A stretch of 64,000 bases of DNA, taken from positions 124,001 to 188,000 of the forward strand of contig NZ_FODZ01000006.1 of the NCBI RefSeq assembly GCF_900110505.1. Reading direction: 5' to 3'. The number at the start of each line of letters is the position of its first letter. The stretch's first letter is position 1. The notes beneath the pieces were generated by a model. That model saw nothing but the letters and a program-made list of their open reading frames with translations. It had not been told where the DNA came from and did no database searches. A program made the translations under genes and the position numbers. This stretch comes from Luteibacter sp. UNC138MFCol5.1. GTDB lineage: Bacteria > Pseudomonadota > Gammaproteobacteria > Xanthomonadales > Rhodanobacteraceae. This document shows positions 18,105-26,550 of the stretch, piece after piece.

Positions 18105-19574
18105 TCAGAGGTCGCGCAGGCTATCCGCGATGCCGTCGTCGCCGATCACCAGCAGCTTCAGCGTGTTGGTGCCGCCGCCGCGACCGATGTGGTCGCCGTG
18201 GGTCAGGATCACGCGGTCGCCCTTGGTCAGCTTGCCCAGTGCGAACAGGTGCTGGAGCGCGGCGCGCGCGGTGTGCGCAGGGTCGAGGTTGCTCTGCTCG
18301 AAGTCCACCGGCTGCACGTCGCGCAGCATCAGCATGCGGCGGCGGGCCACCGCGGACGGCGACATCGCGTAGATGGGCACGGCGAAGCGGTAGCGCGACA
18401 GCCACTGCGCCGTCGCGCCGGACTCGGTCAGCGCGACGATCGCGCGGACGCCGACCTGGGCCGCCAGCAGCATCGCGGCGAGCGCGATGGCCTGGTCGGA
18501 GCGGTCGAGCGAGTGCGTGCCCGGACGCAGGTCGTCGCGCGGCTCGAACTGGCGCTCGGCACCCAGGCAGATGCGGCGCATGGCGGCCACGGCCTTGTCC
18601 GGGTGGGCACCGGCGGCGCTTTCTTCCGAGAGCATCACGGCATCGGTGCCGTCGATCACGGCGTTGGCGACGTCGAGCACTTCCGCGCGCGTCGGGATCG
18701 GCGCGCGCACCATCGACTGCAGCATCTGCGTGGCGGTGATCACCGAGCGGTTGCGCATGACCGACTCGCGGATGATCTTCTTCTGCAGGCCCGGCAGCTC
18801 GGCATCGCCGATTTCCACGCCGAGGTCGCCGCGGGCGACCATGACCACGTCGGAGGCGTCGATGATTTCGCCCAGGACGGGGATGGCGTCCGCACGCTCG
18901 ATCTTCGACACGATGGCGGCGTCGCCACCGGCCTCGCGCAGCAGGCGGCGGGCTTCGTGCAGGTCTTCCGCCGAACGCACGAACGAGACGGCGAGGAAGT
19001 CGGCGCCCATTTCGGCGGCGAGCTTGATGTCGTTGCGATCCTTGTCGGACAGCGCGGAGACGCTGAGGCCGCCGCCCTGGCGGTTCAGGCCCTTGCGGTT
19101 GGACAGGCGGCCGCCGATCGCGACGCGCGTGTGGATCTCGCTACCGACGACGTCGATGACGGCGAGCGCCACGAGACCGTCGTCGAGCAGCAGGATGTCG
19201 CCGGCGACCACGTCGCGCGGCAGGTCGTAATAGCTGACGCCGACGCGGGTCTGGTCGCCCGGAGGAGCGTCCGGACGGCAGTCGAGCACGAAGCTGTCGC
19301 CCGGCAGCAGGTCGATCGGGCCGTCGACGAACTTCTCGATGCGGATCTTCGGACCCTGCAGGTCGGCCAGGATGCCGACCTCGCGACCCACCGCGTCGGC
19401 CGCGGCGCGTACCGCGTTCGCGCGGGCGCGATGGTCGTCCGGCGTGCCGTGCGAGAGGTTCAGGCGGACGATATCCACGCCCTCCTCGAGGATCTTCTCG
19501 AGCATGCCCGGAACGTCGGTGGCGGGTCCGAGGGTGGCTACGATCTTGGTGCGGCGTACCTGGATATCGGTCAT
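18105..19574 (-). CDS. pyk: Pyruvate kinase
   Basis: Pyruvate kinase makes pyruvate and ATP from phosphoenolpyruvate. The 489-residue product has RRTKIVATLGPAT at the N-terminus, NLSHGTPDDH, the active-site MVARGDLGVEIGDAELP, KKIIRESVMRNRSVITATQML and the C-terminal domain ending RGGGTNTLKLLVIGD. The B-domain cap is present (residues 75-165). The start at 19574 gives MTDIQVRRTKIVATL, as in PykA-type enzymes. The C-terminal layout resembles the AMP-activated PykA branch more than PykF, but this cannot be settled by eye. Confidence 0.95.
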   Translation of the reverse strand: MTDIQVRRTKIVATLGPATDVPGMLEKILEEGVDIVRLNLSHGTPDDHRARANAVRAAADAVGREVGILADLQGPKIRIEKFVDGPIDLLPGDSFVLDCRPDAPPGDQTRVGVSYYDLPRDVVAGDILLLDDGLVALAVIDVVGSEIHTRVAIGGRLSNRKGLNRQGGGLSVSALSDKDRNDIKLAAEMGADFLAVSFVRSAEDLHEARRLLREAGGDAAIVSKIERADAIPVLGEIIDASDVVMVARGDLGVEIGDAELPGLQKKIIRESVMRNRSVITATQMLQSMVRAPIPTRAEVLDVANAVIDGTDAVMLSEESAAGAHPDKAVAAMRRICLGAERQFEPRDDLRPGTHSLDRSDQAIALAAMLLAAQVGVRAIVALTESGATAQWLSRYRFAVPIYAMSPSAVARRRMLMLRDVQPVDFEQSNLDPAHTARAALQHLFALGKLTKGDRVILTHGDHIGRGGGTNTLKLLVIGDDGIADSLRDL

Positions 19575-19612
19575 CGGTGCTTTCTCTTGGTCTTGAATGC
19601 GTGGGGCGCCGG

Positions 19613-20437
19613 TCAGTCCAGCGTGGTGTTCAGCAGGTCGGCCAGGCGCTTGCCCGCCTCGCGCAGGCGCGTCTCGGCGATCGGGAGGTTGTGCGCCACG
19701 TAGGCGTCGTCGATGCGGTGGCTGTCGGGGTAGAAGCCCGGTGCGAGCGTGGCCATGCACGACTCCTCCGCCCACTGGGCGTACGGGTTGTCGAACGGCG
19801 CGATGGGCTTCGGCAGTTTCACCGGACCTTCGGCCGCGAGCCGGTCGGCGTACGCGTTCCATTTGAGGTCGCGCGTGTAGAGCATCTGCGAGTCCCACAC
19901 ACGGTGCAGGTTGGTGCCCTTGCCGCCGAACTGGACCTGGTAGTCGTTGCCACCCTTGTCGTCACGGCTGCCGCCATGCAGCGGCTGGTGCACATCGCCG
20001 ACGAAGTGGACGACGAACTTCAGCGCTTCGGCGCGCTCCGCGTTGGACCTGTGCCGGTCGCCGAGGATGGCGACGTATTTTTCGAGCCCGCCGACGACGC
20101 AGCGGCCGTCCGGGCAATCGCGCGGCGGCACGTAGTGGCACTTGCCGTCGCGGAAGCCGATGTAGTGCAGCGGGCCGGTCGCCTTGCCCAGCGCCTCCTT
20201 GCCCGACTCGTCGCGCAGATGGTCGGGCCAGCTGGCGACATCGGCCAGCGAATCCGCGCCATCGGCCTTGAGCAGTCGCTCGACCTCCTTGCGGGCCGAC
20301 GGGTCGAGCTGGCGCCAGGCCAGTTCCGCGACGATGCGGTGCCCGATGTCGCCCCAGGCCTGCACGGTGCTGGCGAGCGCGGGAATGGCCAGGGCCAGCA
20401 GGGCGGCGGCGACGCGGCGCTTGGAGGCGATCTTCAT
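19613..20437 (-). CDS. S1/P1 family nuclease
   Basis: A secreted zinc-dependent single-strand nuclease, 274 residues. After the signal peptide (LLALAIPALASTVQA) the mature chain begins with Trp28 in WGDIGHRIVAELA. In S1/P1 nucleases the N-terminal Trp itself binds zinc, together with His and Asp. Further zinc ligands are visible in VASWPDHLRD, HYIGF, KFVVHFVGDVHQPLHGG and NLHRVWDSQML. A role in extracellular DNA or RNA breakdown, for example phosphate scavenging, is inferred from the family. It lies immediately upstream of pyk on the same strand with 38 bases between. No strong ribosome binding site is seen. Confidence 0.92.
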   Translation of the reverse strand: MKIASKRRVAAALLALAIPALASTVQAWGDIGHRIVAELAWRQLDPSARKEVERLLKADGADSLADVASWPDHLRDESGKEALGKATGPLHYIGFRDGKCHYVPPRDCPDGRCVVGGLEKYVAILGDRHRSNAERAEALKFVVHFVGDVHQPLHGGSRDDKGGNDYQVQFGGKGTNLHRVWDSQMLYTRDLKWNAYADRLAAEGPVKLPKPIAPFDNPYAQWAEESCMATLAPGFYPDSHRIDDAYVAHNLPIAETRLREAGKRLADLLNTTLD

Positions 20438-20510
20438 GGGGCGGTAAACGTTTCCGGACGGTCGAGCGCCCAAGTGTGCCACAGCCTGCCTCGCCTCCGG
20501 ACCAGAAATT

Positions 20511-20522
20511 TAGATCGATCTA
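20511..20522. promoter_or_regulatory. Perfect 12-bp palindrome upstream of gap
   Basis: TAGATCGATCTA is a perfect palindrome in the 218-base region between the divergent S1/P1 nuclease gene and gap. It stands out as AT-richer than the flanks (preceded by AGAAATT). A regulator site is possible, but none is known to me with this core. Confidence 0.35.
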
Positions 20523-20655
20523 CCCGCGGCGCGCGTCCACCTTTCCGGGCAGGGCCGGGTCGCGGGAGCAGCCTGCCGCGACGACGATCCGTTATCATCG
20601 AGTTTTGTGCCACCCGCCCCTACTTCGTTAGCAATTCCCAACCCGGAGGCTGCAC

Positions 20656-21672
20656 ATGACCATCAAGGTCGCCATCAACGGTTACGGCCGCATCGGTCGC
20701 AACATCCTGCGCTCGCTCTACGAAGCCAAGAAGAACGGCCAGGACATCCAGATCGTCGCCGTCAACGATCTCGGCAACGCCGAAACCAATGCCCACCTGA
20801 CCCAGTACGACACGGCCCATGGCCGCTTCCCGGGTGAGGTGTCGGTGGACGGTGGCGACCTGATCGTCAACGGCGACCGCATCAAGGTGTTCGCCGAGCG
20901 CGATCCGTCGAAGCTGCCCTGGGGCGAGCACGGTGTCGACGTCGTCATGGAGTCGACCGGCTTCTTCACCTCCAAGGCCAAGGCGAGCGCGCACATCGCC
21001 GGCGGCGCGAAGAAGGTCATCATCTCCGCTCCGGGCGACAAGGACGTGGACGGCACCTTCGTCATGGGCGTCAACGACGACAAGCTGCACTCGGGCCTGG
21101 AAGTCATCTCCAACGCCTCGTGCACCACGAACTGCCTGGCCCCGCTGGCCAAGGTCCTGCACGCGAAGATCGGCATCAAGCACGGCCTGATGACCACGAT
21201 CCACGCGTACACGAACGACCAGGTGCTGACGGATGTCTACCACTCCGACCTGCGCCGCGCCCGTAGCGCCACGCACAGCCAGATCCCGACCAAGACCGGC
21301 GCCGCCGCCGCGGTGGGGCTGGTGCTGCCGGAACTCAACGGCAAGCTCGACGGCTTCGCCATGCGCGTGCCAACGATCAACGTGTCGGTGGTCGACCTGA
21401 CCTTCACCGCCGAACGCGCGACCACGAAGGAAGAGATCGACGCCGCCATCAACGAAGCCGCCAACGGCTCGCTGAAGGGCATCCTCGCGGTGAACACGCA
21501 GCCGCTGGTCTCGATCGACTTCAACCACAACCCGCACTCGTCGATCTACGATTCGACGCAGACGCGCGTCATGGAAGGCACGCTGGTCAAGGTGCTGTCG
21601 TGGTACGACAACGAGTGGGGCTTCTCGAACCGCATGCTCGACATGGCCAAGGCGCTCATGTCGGCGAAGTAA
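20656..21672 (+). CDS. gap: Glyceraldehyde-3-phosphate dehydrogenase, type I
   Basis: Gap oxidises glyceraldehyde 3-phosphate to 1,3-bisphosphoglycerate with NAD. The 338-residue protein has [17 protein letters not shown] for NAD binding, [13 protein letters not shown], the catalytic Cys in [37 protein letters not shown] and the ending [17 protein letters not shown]. The NAD-selecting residues (Asp in AVNDLG) indicate the glycolytic type. GGAGG lies 7 bases ahead of the ATG. A strong terminator follows at 21705. Confidence 0.97.
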   Translation: MTIKVAINGYGRIGRNILRSLYEAKKNGQDIQIVAVNDLGNAETNAHLTQYDTAHGRFPGEVSVDGGDLIVNGDRIKVFAERDPSKLPWGEHGVDVVMESTGFFTSKAKASAHIAGGAKKVIISAPGDKDVDGTFVMGVNDDKLHSGLEVISNASCTTNCLAPLAKVLHAKIGIKHGLMTTIHAYTNDQVLTDVYHSDLRRARSATHSQIPTKTGAAAAVGLVLPELNGKLDGFAMRVPTINVSVVDLTFTAERATTKEEIDAAINEAANGSLKGILAVNTQPLVSIDFNHNPHSSIYDSTQTRVMEGTLVKVLSWYDNEWGFSNRMLDMAKALMSAK

Positions 21673-21704
21673 GCCGCGCCACAACGCAATAAGTACGGCC
21701 ACGG

Positions 21705-21738
21705 GGGGCCCGCAGCGATGCGGGCCCCTCTTTTTTTG
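21705..21738 (+). terminator. Rho-independent terminator of gap
   Basis: GGGGCCCGCA/TGCGGGCCCC with a GCGA loop is followed by CTC and seven T residues. It lies 33 bases past the gap stop and just before the next gene. Confidence 0.92.
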
Positions 21739-21755
21739 CCCGGAGATCACCACCC

Positions 21756-22301
21756 ATGGACCACCGCGCCCTGATGGCCGCATGCCTCGCCATGATGCCG
21801 CCCATGACGGCGCTCGCGATGCATTGCACGGCATCGCACCCGACCACCGCCGAGATCGTCGACCGCGGCCTGCTTTCGCCGTCGGCGTCGCCCGGGCAGC
21901 GCAAGCGCCTCGCCGACCGCCTGCTCTGCTCCGCTCTCGCCGGCAATCCGTCGAGTCAGGAGCTCGCCGGCGAGCTGTATTTCCAGGGCTCCGCCAGGAA
22001 GGGCAACGTGTTACCGCGCGACCTGGACCGCGCCCGCCGCCTGCTGACGGCGGCCGCGAACCGCGGGCGCCGTCACGCGATGCACGATCTCGCGCGCCTC
22101 GAACTGGCCGATGGGCACCTCTACGAAGCGGCGATGTGGTCGCGCGTGGAGGTGCAGATACATGGCGCACCGCCCGCGCGCGTCGCGCCGTTGCATGCGC
22201 GGATCGCGAGACGCGTCGCGCCCGATGGCCGGCTCGACGCGGACGTCGCGGCGAAGGTGCGCTCGGTGCGCGAGGCCATGGAGGCCGATGCCGCTTTGTA
22301 G
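21756..22301 (+). CDS. Exported Sel1-like small protein, hypothetical
   Basis: A 181-residue protein with a weak N-terminal signal (LMAACLAMMPPMTALAM). The segment LAGELYFQGSARKGNVLPRD, then LDRARRLLTAAANRGRRHAMHDLARLEL, resembles one Sel1-type repeat pair (A-x-x-L-Y-x-x-G, then A-x-x-x-L-x-x-A-A-x-x-G-x-x-x-A). Function unknown. GGAG lies 9 bases ahead of the ATG. Oddly, its stop codon TAG is the second to fourth base of a REP element (GTAGGAGCGCACC at 22298), so the REP insertion may have defined or shortened the C-terminus. Confidence 0.65.
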   Translation: MDHRALMAACLAMMPPMTALAMHCTASHPTTAEIVDRGLLSPSASPGQRKRLADRLLCSALAGNPSSQELAGELYFQGSARKGNVLPRDLDRARRLLTAAANRGRRHAMHDLARLELADGHLYEAAMWSRVEVQIHGAPPARVAPLHARIARRVAPDGRLDADVAAKVRSVREAMEADAAL

Positions 22302-22390
22302 GAGCGCACCTGGGCGCGATAGCTTTTCGCGAGGAGCAGCAGGTCCTGATGCTCCCGGCGAGAAGCTATCGCGCCCAGGTGCGCTCCCAC
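22298..22390. repeat. REP-like inverted pair, GCGCACCTGGGCGCGAT class
   Basis: The arms are GTAGGAGCGCACCTGGGCGC and the reverse complement ending GTGCGCTCCCAC, with TTTTCGCGAGGAGC inside. The left end supplies the stop codon of the Sel1-like gene. The right end lies 13 bases from the fahA stop. Confidence 0.85.
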
Positions 22391-22403
22391 GACTAGCGAA
22401 GGA

Positions 22404-23384
22404 TCAGCCTTGCGCGATGCGCTGCTCGATCGCGCCGAAGATCGAGGCGCCGTTCTGGTCCGTCACCTCGATGCGGACCGTGTCGCCGAAGGCGAGGAAC
22501 GGCGTCGAGGCCTTGCCGTCGCGCAGCGTTTCCACGGTGCGCTGTTCAGCGAGGCAGGACGCGCCCTTCGCGGTGTCCTGGTTGGCGATCGTGCCCGAAC
22601 CGACCAGCGTGCCCGCGGTGAGCGGGCGCGTCTTCGCGGCGTGGGCGATCAGCTGCGCGAAGTCGAACTGCATGTCGACGCCGCATTCGGCTTCGCCGAA
22701 CCACTGGCCGTTGATCCACGTGCGCATCGGCAGGTGCAACTTCTCGCCCTGCCACGCGTCGCCGAGCTCGTCGGGCGTGACGAATACCGGCGACAGCGCG
22801 GAACGCGGCTTGGACTGCAGGAAGCCGAAGCCCTTGGCGAGCTCGCCGGGGATCAGCCCGCGCAGCGAGACGTCGTTGACGATACCGACGAGCTGGATGT
22901 GCCCCGCCGCCTCGGCGGGCGTGACGCCCATCGGGACATCGTCGGTGACCACGAGCACCTCGGCCTCGAGATCGATGCCGTATTCCTCGCTGCGGACGAC
23001 GACCGGGTCGCGCGGGCCGAGGAAGCCGGCGCTGGTCGCCTGGTACATCAGCGGGTCGGTGTAGAACGACTCGGGCACTTCGGCGCCCCGCGCCTTGCGC
23101 ACACGCTCGACGTGCGGCAGGTACGCGCTGCCATCGACAAACTCGTACGCACGCGGCAGCGGTGCCGCCATCGCCGCGACGTCGAGGTCGAAGATGCCCT
23201 GCGCGGTGCCCTCGTGGAGCGCTTCCGACAGCGCGTTCAGGCGCGGCGCGAGCGCGTGCCAGTCGTCCAGCGCCGCCTGCAGCGTCGCGGCGATGCCGGT
23301 CGCCTTCACGGCGCGGGTGAGGTCGCGGCTGACGACGACGAGCGTGCCGTCGCGGCCGCCTTCCTTGAGCGAAGCGAGTTTCAT
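22404..23384 (-). CDS. fahA: Fumarylacetoacetase / fumarylacetoacetate hydrolase
   Basis: This enzyme splits fumarylacetoacetate into fumarate and acetoacetate, the last step of tyrosine degradation. The 326-residue form is the shorter bacterial FAH type. Metal ligands are visible in the DLEAEVLVVTDDVP segment, and the catalytic region includes LVGIVNDVSLRGLIPGE, KGFGFLQSKPRSALSPVFV and LVGSGTIANQD. It follows hmgA by 16 bases on the same strand, so hmgA-fahA form an operon. Confidence 0.93.
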   Translation of the reverse strand: MKLASLKEGGRDGTLVVVSRDLTRAVKATGIAATLQAALDDWHALAPRLNALSEALHEGTAQGIFDLDVAAMAAPLPRAYEFVDGSAYLPHVERVRKARGAEVPESFYTDPLMYQATSAGFLGPRDPVVVRSEEYGIDLEAEVLVVTDDVPMGVTPAEAAGHIQLVGIVNDVSLRGLIPGELAKGFGFLQSKPRSALSPVFVTPDELGDAWQGEKLHLPMRTWINGQWFGEAECGVDMQFDFAQLIAHAAKTRPLTAGTLVGSGTIANQDTAKGASCLAEQRTVETLRDGKASTPFLAFGDTVRIEVTDQNGASIFGAIEQRIAQG

Positions 23385-23400
23385 GCGTTTCCTTTTCCGA

Positions 23401-24711
23401 TCAGACGGCGGACGGGTCGAAGTGCTTCTTCAGACCGCGCCAGCATTCGTAGTAGTCGCCCTGCAGCGCCTTCGACTCGAGGGCCTGCCGGCTCGGGCGG
23501 ATGACCTTGCGCGTTTCGAACATGAAGGCCATGGTGCCCACGATGTGGTCCGGACGCGAGACGTCCGCGTGCGAGGCCTTCTCGAAACTCGCCGCGTCGG
23601 GGCCGTGTCCGCTCATGCAGTTGTGCAGGCTCGAACCGCCGGGAACGAAGCCGCCGGCCTTCGCGTCGTACGCGCCGTCGATCAGCCCCATGAACTCGCT
23701 GGCCACGTTGCGATGGAAGTACGGCGGCCGGAACGTGTGCTCGGCCACGAGCCAGCGCGGCGGGAAGATCACGAAATCCATGTTCGCGACGCCGGGCGTA
23801 TCGCTCGCCGACGTGAGGACGGTGAAGATCGACGGGTCCGGGTGGTCCACCGCGATCGAGCCGATCGTGTTGAAGCGACGCAGGTCGTATTTGTACGGCG
23901 TGTAGTTGCCGTGCCACGCGACCACGTCGAGCGGCGAGTGATCGATCGACGCCTGCCAGAGGTGACCCTGGAACTTGGCGATCAGCGCGAAGTCGCCTTC
24001 GAGGTCTTCGTAGGCGGCGACCGGCGCGAGGAAATCGCGCGGGTGCGCGAGTCCGTTGGCGCCGATGGGGCCGAGGTCCGGCAGGTGCAGCGGCGCGCCG
24101 AAGTTCTCGGCGACGTAGCCGCGCGCCTCGCCGTCCGGCAGTTCGACCAGGAACCGGATGCCGCGCGGCACGACGGCGATCTCGTACGGCTCGACGTCGA
24201 GCACGCCGAGTTCGGTACGGATGCGCAGCCGCCCCTGCTGCGGCACGAGCAGCAGTTCGCCGTCCGCGTCGTAGAAGTAGCGGCCTTCCATCGAACGGTT
24301 GGCGACGTACTGGTGGATGCCGATGCCCGCCTGATCGGCGGCGCCGCCGTTACCGCCCATGGTGAACAGGCCATCGAGGAAATCGGTGCCGGCGGGTACC
24401 GCGGGCAGCGGGTCCCAGCGCAGCTGGTTCGGGGTGGGCGGTGCTTCGTCGAAGCGGTTGTGGAAGCTCGCATGCGCCAGTTCCGTGAACGGCGAATGCT
24501 GCGCGGCAGGCCGGATGCGGTAGAGCCAGCTGCGCAGGTTGCGGTGGCGCGGCGCGGTGAACGCGCTGCCCGAGAGCTGTTCGGCGTAGAGACCCTTCGC
24601 CACGCGTTGCGGCGAGTTCTGGCCGGTGGGCAGCACGCCCTCCACCGCTTCGGTGGCGAACTCGTTGGCGAAACCGGTCTGGTAACCGCGGGTATCGTCG
24701 GTGTGGGTCAT
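23401..24711 (-). CDS. hmgA: Homogentisate 1,2-dioxygenase
   Basis: HmgA is an iron(II) ring-cleaving dioxygenase that turns homogentisate into maleylacetoacetate. The 436-residue protein has [16 protein letters not shown] at the N-terminus, [35 protein letters not shown] and the C-terminal iron-binding region with [20 protein letters not shown], then [13 protein letters not shown] and [12 protein letters not shown]. Length is normal for the family. AGGA precedes the chosen ATG by 9 bases. A longer open frame upstream is not supported by family similarity. It sits between hppD and fahA. Confidence 0.95.
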   Translation of the reverse strand: MTHTDDTRGYQTGFANEFATEAVEGVLPTGQNSPQRVAKGLYAEQLSGSAFTAPRHRNLRSWLYRIRPAAQHSPFTELAHASFHNRFDEAPPTPNQLRWDPLPAVPAGTDFLDGLFTMGGNGGAADQAGIGIHQYVANRSMEGRYFYDADGELLLVPQQGRLRIRTELGVLDVEPYEIAVVPRGIRFLVELPDGEARGYVAENFGAPLHLPDLGPIGANGLAHPRDFLAPVAAYEDLEGDFALIAKFQGHLWQASIDHSPLDVVAWHGNYTPYKYDLRRFNTIGSIAVDHPDPSIFTVLTSASDTPGVANMDFVIFPPRWLVAEHTFRPPYFHRNVASEFMGLIDGAYDAKAGGFVPGGSSLHNCMSGHGPDAASFEKASHADVSRPDHIVGTMAFMFETRKVIRPSRQALESKALQGDYYECWRGLKKHFDPSAV

Positions 24712-24759
24712 CGGTGGTGTCCTGGTGCGATGGCGACCGGGGTTGTCAGCATGGTGGGG

Positions 24760-24825
24760 TGGGAGCGCGCTTGCGCGCGAAGGGAGCTTGCCTCGAGCAC
24801 CCATTCGCGCGCGAGCGCGCTCCCA
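24760..24825. repeat. REP-like inverted pair, GCGCGCTTGCGCGCGAA class
   Basis: TGGGAGCGCGCTTGCGCGCG is mirrored by a right arm with CGCGCGCGAGCGCGCTCCCA. It fills most of the 127-base gap between hppD and hmgA and may attenuate read-through from hppD. Confidence 0.82.
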
Positions 24826-24838
24826 CCTCGTTATCCGG

Positions 24839-25927
24839 TCAAAGCACGCCGCGGCGCATCTGGTCGCGTTCGATCGACTCGAACAGCGCCTTGAAGTTGC
24901 CGTTGCCGAAGCCCTCGTTGCCCTTGCGCTGGATGATCTCGAAGAAGATCGGGCCGATGTTGTTCTGCGTGAAGATCTGCAGCAGCAGCTTCTTCTTGGT
25001 TTCGTCGTCGGCGTCGATCAGCAGCTTGTTCTTCTGCAGGCGCGGGATGTCCTCGCCGTGATCCGGCACGCGGATGTCGATCACCTCGTAGTAGGTGTCC
25101 GGCGTATCGAGGAACGCCACGTCGAGCGCGCGCATGGCTTCCACCGACGCGTAGATGTCGTCCGTGAACAGCGCGATGTGCTGGATGCCTTCGCCGTTGT
25201 ACTCGCGCAGGTATTCGTTGATCTGCGACTTCTCGTCGGACGATTCGTTGAGCGGGATGCGGACCATGCCGTCCGGCGCCGTCATCGCCTTCGAGACGAG
25301 GCCGGTCTTCGCGCCCTTGATGTCGAAGTAGCGGATCTCGCGGAAGTTGAACAGGCGCTCGTAGTACTCCGACCACTTCTCCATGTTGCCGAAGTGCAGG
25401 TTGTGGGTCAGGTGGTCGATGAAGGTAAGGCCGAAACCCTTCGGATGGCGATCGACGCCCGGGATCCACTCGAACTCGCTCTCGTACACCTCGCCCTTGT
25501 CGCCGTAGGTATCCACGAGGTACAGCGCGCAGCCGCCGATGCCCTGGATCGTCGGGACGTCGAGCGCCAACGTTTCCGGCTTGTTCGTGATCTTCTCGGC
25601 GCCGTTGGACAGCGCGGTCGCCTGCACGTCCGCCGCCGGGCGGTTGAAGCGGATGGCGAAGCCGCACGCGCTCGGGCCGTGCTGCGCGACGAAATCGGCG
25701 GCGAACGAATCGGGTTCTTCGTTGACGAGGAAGTTGCAGTCGCCCTGGCGGTACAGGGTGACCTTCTTCGTCTTGTGCTTCGCCACCGCGGTGAAGCCCA
25801 GCTTCGGGAACAAGGTATGCAGCAGCGCCGGGTCCGGCGCGGCGAACTCGACGAACTCGAAGCCATCGACACCCTGCGGGTTTTCGAAGGTGGTGACTTC
25901 CATACCGATATTGGGCTGGGCGCTCAT
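24839..25927 (-). CDS. hppD: 4-Hydroxyphenylpyruvate dioxygenase
   Basis: HppD converts 4-hydroxyphenylpyruvate to homogentisate. The 362-residue protein has two VOC modules. The C-terminal one carries the iron ligands, including His in [14 protein letters not shown] and [13 protein letters not shown] and the Glu in [21 protein letters not shown]. The last segment is highly conserved in the family and ends in a short tail. AGGAG precedes the ATG at 25927. A divergent marR gene starts 88 bases upstream, and a well-formed promoter lies between them. Confidence 0.96.
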   Translation of the reverse strand: MSAQPNIGMEVTTFENPQGVDGFEFVEFAAPDPALLHTLFPKLGFTAVAKHKTKKVTLYRQGDCNFLVNEEPDSFAADFVAQHGPSACGFAIRFNRPAADVQATALSNGAEKITNKPETLALDVPTIQGIGGCALYLVDTYGDKGEVYESEFEWIPGVDRHPKGFGLTFIDHLTHNLHFGNMEKWSEYYERLFNFREIRYFDIKGAKTGLVSKAMTAPDGMVRIPLNESSDEKSQINEYLREYNGEGIQHIALFTDDIYASVEAMRALDVAFLDTPDTYYEVIDIRVPDHGEDIPRLQKNKLLIDADDETKKKLLLQIFTQNNIGPIFFEIIQRKGNEGFGNGNFKALFESIERDQMRRGVL

Positions 25928-25973
25928 GGGCGATACTCCTGGCTGGGGGACGGCTTGCGCCGTCATGATGCCC

Positions 25974-26002
25974 GTTATAGTTTCACCTGTAACCATTTGC
26001 AA
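25974..26002 (-). promoter_or_regulatory. Sigma-70 type promoter of hppD
   Basis: On the minus strand TTGCAA (26002-25997) and TATAAC (25979-25974) are separated by exactly 17 bases. The -10 box lies 46 bases upstream of the hppD start codon. Both boxes are very close to the sigma-70 consensus and this is the strongest promoter-like match I noticed in the window. Confidence 0.7.
25980..25993. promoter_or_regulatory. Candidate MarR operator inside the hppD promoter
   Basis: GTTTCACCTGTAAC is an imperfect palindrome (10 of 14 positions symmetric) lying wholly within the 17-base spacer of the hppD promoter. It is 23 bases from the divergent marR start. A regulator bound there would block hppD transcription, and probably that of its own gene. 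This is inferred from position and symmetry only. Confidence 0.5.
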
Positions 26003-26015
26003 GGACCTGTGCAGC

Positions 26016-26462
26016 ATGATTCCCGAAGCCGTACCCGCGCACGCGCCGCTCGAACTGGAGCACTTCCTGCCCTACCGGCTTTCGATCCTGTCGAACACGG
26101 TGAGCCAGGGCATCGCGGCGGAGTACGTGGAGCGCTTCCAGCTGAGCATGACCGAGTGGCGCGTCATGACGATCCTGGCGCGCTTTCCGGAGGTCTCGGC
26201 CCGTGAAGTGGTGGAGCGGACGGCGATGGACAAGGTCGCGGTGAGCCGTGCCGTGGCCCGGCTGGTCGAGGCGGGTCGGGTCGACCGCGGCACGCACGAC
26301 GGCGACAAGCGCCGCTCGGTGCTGAAGCTGTCGGACGCCGGCTGGGCGATTCACGACGAGGTGGCGCCGCTGGCCCGCGCCCACGAGCGGGAGCTGCTGG
26401 CGAAGCTGGACGAGGCCGAACGGGTGCAGCTGGACCGGATCCTGGACAAGCTGCTGGCCTGA
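26016..26462 (+). CDS. MarR family transcriptional regulator
   Basis: A 148-residue winged-helix regulator. The MarR core is visible: YRLSILSNTVSQGIAAEYVE, then LSMTEWRVMTILARFPEVSA, the recognition helix VVERTAMDKVAVSRAVARLV and the wing RGTHDGDKRRSVLKLSDAG. It is divergent from hppD and shares an 88-base control region, so the natural prediction is repression of tyrosine/homogentisate catabolism, relieved by an aromatic intermediate. That role is inferred from context and is like HmgR or HpaR-type regulators in other bacteria. Confidence 0.9.
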   Translation: MIPEAVPAHAPLELEHFLPYRLSILSNTVSQGIAAEYVERFQLSMTEWRVMTILARFPEVSAREVVERTAMDKVAVSRAVARLVEAGRVDRGTHDGDKRRSVLKLSDAGWAIHDEVAPLARAHERELLAKLDEAERVQLDRILDKLLA

Positions 26463-26469
26463 GGCGAGC

Positions 26470-26497
26470 CGGATCGCCGATACGATCGGCTCCCACC
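26470..26497. repeat. Solitary REP half-unit after marR
   Basis: A 28-base unit begins CGGATCGCCGAT and ends GGCTCCCACC. It matches the solitary unit upstream of pgk at 9847-9874 except at two positions. No inverted partner is present. Confidence 0.55.
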
Positions 26498-26501
26498 CCT
26501 C

Positions 26502-26532
26502 CGGTAGCCCGGTCGTCGCGACCGGGCTACCG
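26502..26532. repeat. Hairpin between convergent marR and POT transporter genes
   Basis: CGGTAGCCCGGTCG and its exact reverse complement are separated by three bases. The perfect 14-bp stem has no T-run on either side. It may work as a transcript-end hairpin for both convergent genes. Confidence 0.6.
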
Positions 26533-26550
26533 AGGAGCGAATACGGGGCC

